The position numbers and the translations under genes are program-made. The notes beneath the pieces are model-generated. The model searched no databases and had not been told where the DNA came from. It saw only the letters and a program-made list of their open reading frames with translations. A DNA stretch of 64,000 bases from an uncultured Anaerobiospirillum sp. (GTDB lineage: Bacteria; Pseudomonadota; Gammaproteobacteria; Enterobacterales; Succinivibrionaceae): positions 33,179 through 97,178 of the forward strand of contig CALXNA010000007.1 of the NCBI GenBank assembly GCA_944389615.1, in the 5' to 3' direction. Each line of letters opens with the position of its first letter. Within the stretch, counting starts at the first letter, position 1. This document shows positions 36,321 through 44,878 of this stretch, piece after piece.

Positions 36321-38636
36321 ATGGCAGAGATTTCGTCCTTTACCAAGCAGGTGTTTGCTGCAACAAGTAATTTGCCCGAGATTACTCTTGGTAACTCCGA
36401 CTTCCCTGAGGTTTGTCGAGACGGCACTTTGTTTGTTGATAAAACAGAAAAGATTCCGTTGCTGCTTAAGTTCAAGAAGGTCTTCTTTTCTCGCCCACGC
36501 CGCTTTGGCAAAACCACGCTCGTCTCCATGCTCTTCGAGCTGTTCATGCATGGACCAGAGATGTTCAAGGGCTTAGCGGTGTACGATACATGGCCCGAAA
36601 AGCAATGCTACCCTGTTATTAGCATATCGCTCTATGACTTCTCCGACCCTAAGATCTTCGAGGCTCAACTCTGTAAGAGTTTTGGTGACGCTCTCAGTGA
36701 TGCCGGTCTGCCTGAGCTTAAGGAGCGTGCGCAGGGTATTGTCGATATTGATGATTTTTTTAGCAAAATAAGAGGCGATTTAATTTCCCGCAGAACTGTT
36801 TGGTTGATCGATGAGGTTGATTATCCTCTGTCTGCCAATCTCGACAATCGCCCGGCCTTCGACGCTAATGCCAAAGTATTACGGAAGTTCTTTGCCCAAC
36901 TTCGCAAGTTTCGCAGTGTGCGTTTCATGCTGGTAACTGGTATTCTACGTTACCAGAACATCAGCCTTTTCTCTGGGCAGGATATCGTTAATATCAGCAT
37001 GAAACCTCTGTTTGCGGACTTGGTCGGGTATACCCAAGCCGAGGTGGAAACCAACTTCGCGCCTTACATTGCGCGTGCGGCCGAGATGTTGGGGCTGAGC
37101 CGCGAGGACTTCTTAGCGAAGTTGAAGCTCCAGTACGACGGTTTCTGCTTTGACTCTGACACTTCGGTATCTCTTTACTGCCCTTGGTCAATCAACAACT
37201 TTTTCCATCAGATTGCTACAGACCCGTACTCTGTGCCCAAGTTTGCTGATTTTTGGATGAATAGTTCCGGAGCTTCGAAGGCTCTGCGCTCGTTTCTGCA
37301 GGCGCGGCGCGTTGATTTTAATTTTTTAGACCAAGTTTTGAGCTCAGAGATTCAAGTCTCAGCGGGTGATTTCAATGATCCATCAGATTTCGATCAGCTG
37401 ACTCTGCCTTCGATCATGGTGCAATCGGGCTACCTGACGCTTAAGCGTATTGCATCCGAAGCCGATGACTCGAGCGTTGTATATGCTTGTGGCGTCCCTA
37501 ATTTAGAGATCAAAACAGCCTTCGTCCGAGTAGCCTATAATATATCTATGGTTGCTCATATGGGGCAAAGGGAGTTTGATCGGATTGCAGTTGAGCTTCG
37601 TAACTCAGTGGTAGCGTTGGACATGGCCGCCATGGCTCGTGCGCTCAACGCGCTGTTAGTCTGCGTTGCATACGATGCTCGGTCTATTTTTATCGAAAGT
37701 GATTATCGCTCCTTTATTAGTTGGAGCTTGGTCGCGACCGAATCTGCTTCTGCCGTCCGTGAGGAGACCTATAACAGTCATGGGCGTTCTGATATCGAAC
37801 TTGAGTGTAAGGGCAAGCTTCTTGTCATTGAGCTCAAGCGCTTAGAAGCAGGCGCAGGCCAGAAGGCCTGCTTGTCCTTAGCCCAAAAAGCCCAAAAGCA
37901 AATCGTTTCTCATGGGTATAGCCATAACTTAGATGCGCTGCAGCAGCGGCCATACAAAGAGCGCAATGCTTTAGTTTTGGTGATTTCAGATAAGGATCGC
38001 CAAATCGTCTACTGGCGCTTGCTCTCCTTAGATAAGGTTAAGCTCAAGCAAGAACCGCTGCTGGGTGAAGGTTGGGTGGAGCCACTGCCGCTTGAAGAGA
38101 GCGTAGAGAGCAAGGCTACTCCCTCCGATGAGGCTGGTAAGAAGCCGAAGAAGGCTGCTCAGCAGGTCGTTGCACGTGATGAGGGGCTAGCTGCTTCCTC
38201 AGGCGAGGGCACTCCGCGTAAGGGTGAAAAAGAGGCAGGCGCTGCTCAAGTGAGTGAGCGTGGTGCATCTGCTGAAACAGGTTCAGCCTCCAGTTCTGCG
38301 GGTGGTAACCGTCCGCAGGTCTTAACCAAGCACAAATCCAAACGGCAAACTGCCACTATTGCTACTCTCATCGATATCACGATTGAGGTGGCTCAAAGTC
38401 GTGCCACTGATTCTGAACATCAAGTCATGTTCGACCTATCTGCGCTCAGTGCTACCATCAAAGCTTTGGCAGCCAAAATACAGGCTCAAAAGGAGCAGTA
38501 TACCAGCGATGATATCAAGAGCTTAGTCGAATTCTATCTTGATCTGGCGCAGAGCACCGCCACCACTCAGGCCAAAGCTTGTGACCGTGATTACTTAGAG
38601 CAACAAGTGGTGGCTCTGCTCACCAAATTGCTATGA
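36321..38636 (+). CDS. AAA-ATPase-like / PD-(D/E)XK nuclease fusion protein with C-terminal extension
   Basis: 771 residues, AAGGAGA before the ATG. N-terminal AAA-ATPase-like domain (about 20-300): Walker A in its family form SRPRRFGKTT (57-66), Walker B VWLIDEVD (D164, E165), then the conserved VTGILRYQNISLFSG and LKLQYDGFCFD. A PD-(D/E)XK nuclease domain follows (about 400-560): GRSDIEL with D491, and LVIELKR with E504 and K506. The last 170 residues are unusual: a Ser/Glu/Lys-rich linker (about 590-670) and a helical domain ending at KLL. The gene is more AT-rich than its neighbours and sits between repeat blocks, suggesting acquired DNA. This family is multicopy in some gut bacteria; its function is unproven. 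A fragment of a relative lies at 63452. Confidence 0.85.
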   Translation: MAEISSFTKQVFAATSNLPEITLGNSDFPEVCRDGTLFVDKTEKIPLLLKFKKVFFSRPRRFGKTTLVSMLFELFMHGPEMFKGLAVYDTWPEKQCYPVISISLYDFSDPKIFEAQLCKSFGDALSDAGLPELKERAQGIVDIDDFFSKIRGDLISRRTVWLIDEVDYPLSANLDNRPAFDANAKVLRKFFAQLRKFRSVRFMLVTGILRYQNISLFSGQDIVNISMKPLFADLVGYTQAEVETNFAPYIARAAEMLGLSREDFLAKLKLQYDGFCFDSDTSVSLYCPWSINNFFHQIATDPYSVPKFADFWMNSSGASKALRSFLQARRVDFNFLDQVLSSEIQVSAGDFNDPSDFDQLTLPSIMVQSGYLTLKRIASEADDSSVVYACGVPNLEIKTAFVRVAYNISMVAHMGQREFDRIAVELRNSVVALDMAAMARALNALLVCVAYDARSIFIESDYRSFISWSLVATESASAVREETYNSHGRSDIELECKGKLLVIELKRLEAGAGQKACLSLAQKAQKQIVSHGYSHNLDALQQRPYKERNALVLVISDKDRQIVYWRLLSLDKVKLKQEPLLGEGWVEPLPLEESVESKATPSDEAGKKPKKAAQQVVARDEGLAASSGEGTPRKGEKEAGAAQVSERGASAETGSASSSAGGNRPQVLTKHKSKRQTATIATLIDITIEVAQSRATDSEHQVMFDLSALSATIKALAAKIQAQKEQYTSDDIKSLVEFYLDLAQSTATTQAKACDRDYLEQQVVALLTKLL

Positions 38637-38739
38637 GCACTCACTTGCGAAGCTTACAGCAACGTCTGCATCACGCAGTCTGGCCTCCCTTGAGGTCACC
38701 AATTGACCTTGCGGGAGGCGTATGGCCTTATGCCCTCCG

Positions 38740-39860
38740 GTGGCCTGCCGCCCCATGGAACCGTTTGGGCCACTTTGGCGGCCCGCCCGCCCAAACCCAG
38801 CCACGTTGCGGCCGTTCTGCACTTCACTGCCGCGCCCAGTCGCAAGCATGTGCTGCCCCAAGGTCTAGCCCGTGCCCACTGCCGCAGTGGCTGCGCTCGC
38901 CGCTTGCCGGGTCACGTGCAGGCCGTTCCTTGGTCTCTGAGGTGGTAGGGGAATTGCGGTGCGACTCAGGCTGCGTGCTGCCCCATGGTACCGTTTGGGC
39001 CACTAAGGCGGCCCGCCCGCCCAACCCCAGCCACATTGCGGCCGACCGGCGCTTCGCTGCCGCGCCCTGTCGCAATCATGTGCTGCCCCAAGGTTTCACC
39101 TGCGCCTACTGCCGCAGTGGCTGCGCTCGCCGCTTGCCGGGTGCAGGCCGTTCCTTGGTCTCTGAGGGCGTAGGGGAATTGCGGTGCGACTCAGGCTGCG
39201 TGCTGTCCCATGGTACCGTTTTGGCTACTTTGGCGGCCCGCCCGCCCAACCCCAGCCACGTTGCGGCCGTCCGGCAGCTCCGCTGCCGTGCCCTGTCGCA
39301 ATCATGTGCTGCCCCAAGGTTTCACCTGCGCCTACTGCCGCAGTGGCTGCGCTCGCCGCTTGCCGGGTGCAGGCCGTTCCTTGGTCTCTGAGGGCGTAGG
39401 GGAATTGCGGTGCGACTCAGGCTGCGTGCTGTCCCATGGTACCGTTTGGGCTACTTTGGCGGCCCGCCCGCCCAACCCCAGCCACGTTGCGGCCGACCGG
39501 CACTCCACTGCCGCGCCCAGTCGCAAGCATGTGCTGCCCCCAAGGTCTCGCCCGTGCCCACTGCCGCAGTGGCTGCGCTTGCTGCTTGCCGGGTCACGTG
39601 CAGGCCGTTCCTTGGTCTCTGAGGGCGTAGGGGAATTGCGGTGCGATTCAGGTTGCGTGCTGCCCCATGGTACCGTTTGGGCCACTGAGGCGGCCCGCCC
39701 GCCCAACCCCAGCCATGTTGCGGCCGTCCGGCACTCAACTGCCGCGCCCAAGCTGGTGCCGCCCCAAGGTGTAGTCAGCCCCTACTGCTGCAGCGGCTGC
39801 GCTCGCCGCTTGCCGTGTCTTGCCTCGGTAAGGCAGCATTGGTCTCTGAGGGGGTAGGGG
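38740..39860. repeat. Tandem array of a 225-231-bp GC-rich repeat (array B)
   Basis: Five units anchored on CCATGG at 38753, 38983, 39208, 39434 and 39665 (spacings 230, 225, 226, 231). Each has CCATGGTACCGTTTGGGC, then GCGGCCCGCCCGCCCAACCC, AGCCACGTTGCGGCCG, a TGCTGCCCCAAGGT block, TGCCGCAGTGGCTGCGCT and CCTTGGTCTCTGAGG. Compared with array A (2824-4010) the core is in reverse complement and the unit about 28 bp shorter. Long open frames through it repeat with the DNA and are not genes. No gene is seen from 38637 to 40394. Confidence 0.9.
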
Positions 39861-39879
39861 ATGTTGCGGCATTCTAACC

Positions 39880-40230
39880 GGTGGTTGGCCCAGCTCTGTT
39901 GCAGTTGGTGGGTGGGGACAGGCGGCCCAGTCTCTGCTCCTTAGAGACCACCACCGATCTGCCCGCAGCCTGAAGCGGCGCGCAGCGAGCGAAGCCGCCA
40001 CAAGAGTGGCCCAACTGGGCACGTGGGGGCAGACTTGGCCGTGTGGCTTGTGGCAGGCCCTACGGTGGTGTGCCGCCTCACGGTCTTCACTCGGCTTGGC
40101 CCAGCTCCGTTGTGGGGACAGATAGCCCGGCCGCTGCGCCTTAGAGACCTCTGCCGACCTGCCTGAAGCGGCGCGCGCTGCCGCGCGCCAGAGTGGCCTC
40201 ATCGGAGCGCTGGGGGTGCCAGTTCCCGTG
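39880..40230. repeat. Two diverged repeat units between array B and tRNA-Leu
   Basis: Related blocks GGCCCAGCTCTGTTG (39887) and GGCCCAGCTCCGTTG (40098) start two units of about 211 bp that share TGGGGACAG, CTTAGAGACC and CTGAAGCGGCGCGC. They use the same vocabulary (LTTAGAGACC-like, GTGGCCCAAC) as array A and look like a third, older variant. Confidence 0.6.
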
Positions 40231-40353
40231 GTTTTGTGGTGGTGTGCTGGGCCTGCGGCGTCGGGCGCGCGCGGCGCAGCTCGGGCTGCATGGCTTGTTT
40301 ATGGGGTTAGGTATGGTGGGGCTATGTCTTCGTGATTTTTTATAGGGCAAAGC

Positions 40354-40382
40354 TAGACAAGGACCTTTTGGCCCGCTATAAT
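40354..40382 (+). promoter_or_regulatory. Promoter of tRNA-Leu
   Basis: TAGACA (40354-40359), 17-bp spacer, TATAAT (40377-40382), 12 bp before the mature tRNA 5' end. The spacer ends in a GC-rich stretch and the start region is GCGCACCC, a stringent-type discriminator. Confidence 0.85.
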
Positions 40383-40394
40383 GCGCACCCGTGA

Positions 40395-40481
40395 GCCAAA
40401 GTGGCGGAATTGGTAGACGCAGCGGATTCAAAATCCGCCGCTAGCGATAGTGTATGGGTTCGAGTCCCATCTTTGGCACCA
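40395..40481 (+). tRNA. leuX: tRNA-Leu (anticodon CAA)
   Basis: 87 nt including encoded CCA. Acceptor stem GCCAAAG/CTTTGGC, D-arm with GGTAGAC, anticodon stem GCGGA/TCCGC around TTCAAAA (anticodon CAA, reads UUG), a long variable arm (GCTAGCGATAGTG) as expected for class II tRNA-Leu, and T-loop GGTTCGAGTCC. It resembles E. coli leuX, a known hotspot for integrated islands. Here a repeat array lies on the 5' side and the srf-type cluster on the 3' side. Confidence 0.97.
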
Positions 40482-40490
40482 CGAAATACG

Positions 40491-40513
40491 AAGCGCCTTG
40501 CGCTTTTTATTTT
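40491..40513 (+). terminator. Rho-independent terminator of tRNA-Leu
   Basis: Stem AAGCGC/GCGCTT (40491-40496, 40500-40505) with a CTT loop, running into TTTTTATTTTG. Starts 9 bp after the tRNA. Confidence 0.8.
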
Positions 40514-40954
40514 GCCTCTATGTTGTATCTAGCGAGCGTCCTGAGCTCGCGCCGTAGGCCCATCGCTCTGGCCTGCCTCTCCCCCATCTCCTCTCCTGAC
40601 TTCCTTTACGCTGCCGCCTTGGCTCAGCTTTTGCGCGCTCTTGGCCGGGGCGCTCGCTGGTGGGGCGTTGCCGCGCCGCGGCAGTTTGTGTGCCTTCCCA
40701 TCAAAACAAGATACTTAGCGTGCAGCGGGCCTAATTTATTTGTTAATATGGTCGCTATGCTGGCCTGACTGCGCGCAGGCGCGCCGCGCCCCGCAGAAGC
40801 GGGGCGTGCGTGAGCGCGTCAGCGCGCGGCGCAAGGCGCGTAAGCGCCGGGCGGCGCAGGCCGCGGGATTTGTTGAGCGCTACCGCTTGGCTGGTGCTGG
40901 CCGGTGCTGGCTGGGGCGCGGGCCATCTTGATCACGGCTATAGGGAGTGGGGTG
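40514..40954 (+). other. Leader region of the srf-type cluster
   Basis: 440 bp without a gene. An AT-rich patch near 40731-40761 carries a TATGCT hexamer (40756-40761) with TTTATT 15 bp upstream, a weak promoter candidate for srfB. A perfect hairpin CGCCCCGC-AGAA-GCGGGGCG (40787-40806) lies downstream of it without a T-run, so it would be part of the leader RNA. Many GCGC inverted repeats follow. Confidence 0.4.
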
Positions 40955-43900
40955 ATGTATCCTGAAGTGGTGCCGCTAGACGGCAATATTGAGTTGGTAC
41001 AAAACTCGGGAGTCCAGTTCATCGACTACGATGTGCTGCTGGACTTCAAGTGCAAGGATGAGCTGAGCGTCGATAAGGCCATTGAGACGGGCTACTTTGT
41101 GCGCTTCGCCGCCAGCCAAGATGAGCCCTTGGTGCGCCTCGTGCCGAAGATTACCTCCGAGGTGCTCTATATCGACCCCATCAATGAGCGCCAAGTCGAG
41201 CCCCATGCGGCCACCTACGCCATTCCCTTAAAGCAGTCGCTCGATCTCTACGACGGCGTCTGGTTCCCACTGCCGTATCTGCCCGATCACATCAGCGCGC
41301 AACAGTATGGCCCGCTCAACTGGGCCCGCGCGCGCATCGTCAAGGTCGAAGATCCTCAAGTGATCTCCAAGTATTGCCTCGCCCATGGCCTCAACGCCCG
41401 CGACGTGCTGCGCGACTGCCAAGGCGGCGAGGTCGCCGCGGCGGTGCCGGGCGCGGCGCCGGTCAAGCGCAAGCCGAGCAAGGCCTACTATCGCGTAGTG
41501 GTGGCCTTTGACACCAAGACGCAGCCGACCTTAAGTCCAGACGATGTCAACGGCTATCTCGCGCCAACCGCGCGCGACGTTGAGTCGGGCGTGCGCTTTA
41601 AGCTCGCCTATACCGCCGACCGCTGCCAGCAGTTCTTAAAGAACCGCCCGGGCGCGCTGCCGTGGGTGCGCGAGTGGGCCGAGTCAGTATTCCGTGACCT
41701 CTACCAAGAGCGCGTTGCGCCGCGCATGCTCGATGAGGAGGTCACCGAGGCCGTGATCCGCGACCATGCCCATGAGGCGCATTACCTCAATGTGCTGGCC
41801 TTCTTGGGCTTTATGGTCAAGCCGCAGGCGGTGCACTTTATCGCCAATCACACCGCCGAAGACTCGGCCTTCTCCTCAGCTGATGTGCTGTCGGCCAAGA
41901 TGGTCAATGTCTCGCTCATCTTGGACATCGGCAATGCCCGCTCCTGCGGCATCATGGTCGAAGACCACCCCAACGCCACGCGCGGCGATGATGACTTCAA
42001 GGACACCTATGGCTTGGTGCTGCGTGACCTCAATGCCCCCGAGCGCGTCTATTCGCAGTCCTTTGTCAGCCGCATTGAGTTTGCCCGCCCTAACTTCGAT
42101 TACGACAACCGCTCGGCGCGCTCGGGCCGCTCGGACGCCTTTAGTTGGCCGTCGATGGTGCGCGTCGGCACCGAGGCAAGCAATTTGGCCTCGCACCGCC
42201 AAGGCAATGAGGGCACTTCGGGCTTGACCTCGCCTAAGCGCTACCTGTGGAATGTGGCGCCGCTGACCAACGACCGCTGGGTCTTTAACAACTACTCTTA
42301 TCAGATCAACAGTCCGAAGTTGCAGGCGGCGCTGAAGGGCCAGACCGAGCGCGCTTACTTAAACAGCGTCGGCAGCTACTTCAACACCGAAGGTAAGGCC
42401 TACTTTGCGCTGGGGCCGGACGATACTGTCTACGATAATCTGGAGTCGTGCTACTCCAATCGCTCCACCATGACTTTTATGCTGATTGAGATCTTCTTGC
42501 AGGCCATGGTGCAGATGAACTCCTTAAGTCAGCGCTCTCAGTGCACCTCCAAGAACACCCCACGGCGCTTGAAGGCCATCATCTTGACCACCCCGCCGGC
42601 TATGCCCGCCGAAGAGCGCGAGCTCTATCGCGCCTGCGTCTATGAGGCCTTGGGCATCCTCTGGAAGAGTTTGGGCCTTGATTTGAGCCCGGCCAATGTC
42701 TTTGCCTTTGGTGCCGGAGCCGCGGACAATAACCTCTTGGCGCTGCCGATTCCGGAGGTCTACCTCGATTGGAACGAGGCTGAGGCCGGGCAGGTGGTCT
42801 ATCTCTACAACGAAAGCCAAAAGACCTATCATGGTGACTGCAAGTCCTTTATCGCGGGCCTGCGCCGTAGTGGCATCGGCACGCGCATCGGCGAGCGCTT
42901 GGTCGATGGCGAGGGCATGGCGCTCCATAGTGCGCGCATCGCCTCCTTGGACATCGGCGGTGGTACCACCGACTTGGTGATCAAGGACTACACCTTCCGG
43001 CGCGATGTTGCCTCCTATGAGGACGATATGCGGCCGAACGAAGTGTACAAGGACGGTTTTAAGATCGCCGGTGATGACCTCGTGCACGATATCATCCGCG
43101 AGTGTATCATGACGCGCCTCTCCTTCTCCTTGGCGCGCGTCGGCGTCAACTTCAAGCCGATTTTGCAGCAGCTGGTGGGCGATGGCACCTCGGGCAATGT
43201 GCGCACCGAGATGCTGCGTGCGCAGTTCACCCAGCAGATCTTGGTGCAGCTCGCATACAAGATCTTATTCCACCTTGAGCACTTAGACCCGTATGCCCCG
43301 ACCTGCATCGTCAAGGGCACGGTGCGCGACTTCATCTTAGACCACGAGGTCAATCCGCAGCTGACCTCCACCATCAAACGCCCGGGCCCGTGCGACCTGC
43401 CAAGCGCCGATGCCATCGGCTATGTCGACAAGCTGATCAAGCCGTATGTCCCGAACTTCTCGATCATGGACTATAAGCTCAGCTTCGATATCGCTAAGAT
43501 CAACCGCGCCTTGGTCGAGGGCAGCCGCTTTAACATCTGCCGCATCTTGACCAAGATGGCCGAGGTGCTCACGGTCTATCAATGCGATCTGGTGCTGCTC
43601 ACCGGCCGCTGCTCGAAGCTGCCGGGCATCCACTCCTTCTTCTTGCAGCGCTTGAATTTGCCGAGCTCACGCATCATCCCGATGAATCGCTATCGCTGCG
43701 AGTCGTGGTACCCGTTCCAGCATGACGGCGAGTTTATCGGCGACCCGAAGACCACTGCCGCGGTCGGGGCTTTGTTGTGCTATCTGCGTCTGTCACACGA
43801 CAAGTTCCCGAACTTCCGCTTCTACTCCTACCCGGCCGAAGTCAGCAATAGTGCGCACTACGTGGGCATCATCGACAACAGCAATATCATCAGCCCCGAG

Positions 43901-44854
43901 GCGGTGCTCTACCGCTATGAGTCGGCGCGCATGGTGGCACGGCAAAACCAAAGCGCCGAGGACGATGAGGACTCAAACTTTGTCGCGGTGGGGCGCGAGG
44001 ACGAAGCCTTTAAGACCCAGCTCTCAGTTGAGCTCGGCTATCGCCTGCTCGATGACCCGACGGTTGAGGCCACCCCGCTCTTTAAGATCGAGGCCTTGGA
44101 CAATGTCGATGAGATCAACGCCGTGCGTAAGGCTTTGGCTCTGACCTTCAGCTCGCTTGATCCTAAGGCCATTGCCGCGCTGATTGCCGACATGGACTTT
44201 GAGCTGCAAGGCGAGGTCAAGGAGCAGACCGACTTGCTTTTGTCGCAGCTTGTCAATGTCGAGGCCGAGCTGCAGCCGCAGAAGAATGAGCTCGAGCAGC
44301 AGCTGCTCGCGAGCGTGACGGCAGCTGTCGAGGCAGCTAACCCGCAGCCTTCCGGCCTCAAGGGCCTCTTTGCCAATAAGGAGAAGCTTGAGGCCGAGCG
44401 CCAAGCGCAGGTGACCGCCCTCTATGGCGAGCGCTATAACGCCGAGGTGGGGACGGTCTTTGCCCAGATGGTGGAGACGCGCCACCAAGAGCTTGAGGAT
44501 GCCCTCACCAACTACTTAACCGAGGCCTTAAGCCGCAATATCGACGCGGTGCGGTCACGCTACCGCAAGGGCTTTGAGCAATTGCTGCACAAGCTCAATG
44601 TCGAGCGCACCCAGTTTACTGTGACCTTAAAGACGGTGCACCGCAACTCGCCGTATCCGCTCGCCTTCATCAAGCGCAACCTGCCGCGCTTAAAGCAGGT
44701 GGAGACCTTCGAGCTGCAATCGGTCGAAGCTGATCGCGACTACACCGCCTACTTTAAGATGTACCTCAAGACCATCTCGGGCGCGCACATCAAGTACTTT
44801 ATGGACTCGGGCGCCATCAACTTAAGCGGCCTCAACCCACGGCAAATTCTTTAG
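40955..44854 (+). CDS. srfB: SrfB-family protein (Hsp70/actin-like ATPase fold)
   Basis: 1299 residues from ATG 40955 (GGGAGTGGGG upstream). Belongs to the family annotated as virulence factor SrfB in enterobacteria, which is about 1000 residues there. ASKHA-fold nucleotide motifs are visible: phosphate-1 DIGNARSCGI (324-333), phosphate-2 DIGGGTTDL (666-674) and the adenosine motif LTGRCSKLPG (882-891). The Cys in place of the usual Thr in phosphate-1 is notable. A region of about 180 residues (1050-1230) is coiled-coil-like (EVKEQTDLLLSQLVNVEAEL). No signal peptide or membrane helix, so cytoplasmic. First gene of a co-directional cluster; srfC follows after 24 bp. Nucleotide hydrolysis is inferred from motifs only. 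Confidence 0.88.
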   Translation: MYPEVVPLDGNIELVQNSGVQFIDYDVLLDFKCKDELSVDKAIETGYFVRFAASQDEPLVRLVPKITSEVLYIDPINERQVEPHAATYAIPLKQSLDLYDGVWFPLPYLPDHISAQQYGPLNWARARIVKVEDPQVISKYCLAHGLNARDVLRDCQGGEVAAAVPGAAPVKRKPSKAYYRVVVAFDTKTQPTLSPDDVNGYLAPTARDVESGVRFKLAYTADRCQQFLKNRPGALPWVREWAESVFRDLYQERVAPRMLDEEVTEAVIRDHAHEAHYLNVLAFLGFMVKPQAVHFIANHTAEDSAFSSADVLSAKMVNVSLILDIGNARSCGIMVEDHPNATRGDDDFKDTYGLVLRDLNAPERVYSQSFVSRIEFARPNFDYDNRSARSGRSDAFSWPSMVRVGTEASNLASHRQGNEGTSGLTSPKRYLWNVAPLTNDRWVFNNYSYQINSPKLQAALKGQTERAYLNSVGSYFNTEGKAYFALGPDDTVYDNLESCYSNRSTMTFMLIEIFLQAMVQMNSLSQRSQCTSKNTPRRLKAIILTTPPAMPAEERELYRACVYEALGILWKSLGLDLSPANVFAFGAGAADNNLLALPIPEVYLDWNEAEAGQVVYLYNESQKTYHGDCKSFIAGLRRSGIGTRIGERLVDGEGMALHSARIASLDIGGGTTDLVIKDYTFRRDVASYEDDMRPNEVYKDGFKIAGDDLVHDIIRECIMTRLSFSLARVGVNFKPILQQLVGDGTSGNVRTEMLRAQFTQQILVQLAYKILFHLEHLDPYAPTCIVKGTVRDFILDHEVNPQLTSTIKRPGPCDLPSADAIGYVDKLIKPYVPNFSIMDYKLSFDIAKINRALVEGSRFNICRILTKMAEVLTVYQCDLVLLTGRCSKLPGIHSFFLQRLNLPSSRIIPMNRYRCESWYPFQHDGEFIGDPKTTAAVGALLCYLRLSHDKFPNFRFYSYPAEVSNSAHYVGIIDNSNIISPEAVLYRYESARMVARQNQSAEDDEDSNFVAVGREDEAFKTQLSVELGYRLLDDPTVEATPLFKIEALDNVDEINAVRKALALTFSSLDPKAIAALIADMDFELQGEVKEQTDLLLSQLVNVEAELQPQKNELEQQLLASVTAAVEAANPQPSGLKGLFANKEKLEAERQAQVTALYGERYNAEVGTVFAQMVETRHQELEDALTNYLTEALSRNIDAVRSRYRKGFEQLLHKLNVERTQFTVTLKTVHRNSPYPLAFIKRNLPRLKQVETFELQSVEADRDYTAYFKMYLKTISGAHIKYFMDSGAINLSGLNPRQIL

Positions 44855-44878
44855 TTCCCTTACTAGGATCGACTTGTT

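Noticed and set aside
39210..39857. 215-residue plus-strand frame through repeat array B
   Set aside because: Same reason: repeats in step with the DNA, multiple open frames, unusual composition.
40457..40481. tRNA-Leu 3' end as an attachment site for an integrated island
   Set aside because: No second copy of this sequence and no integrase gene in the window.
42524..43087. 187-residue antisense frame within srfB
   Set aside because: Shadow of the GC-rich codon pattern of srfB. The plus frame carries conserved nucleotide-binding motifs at the same place.
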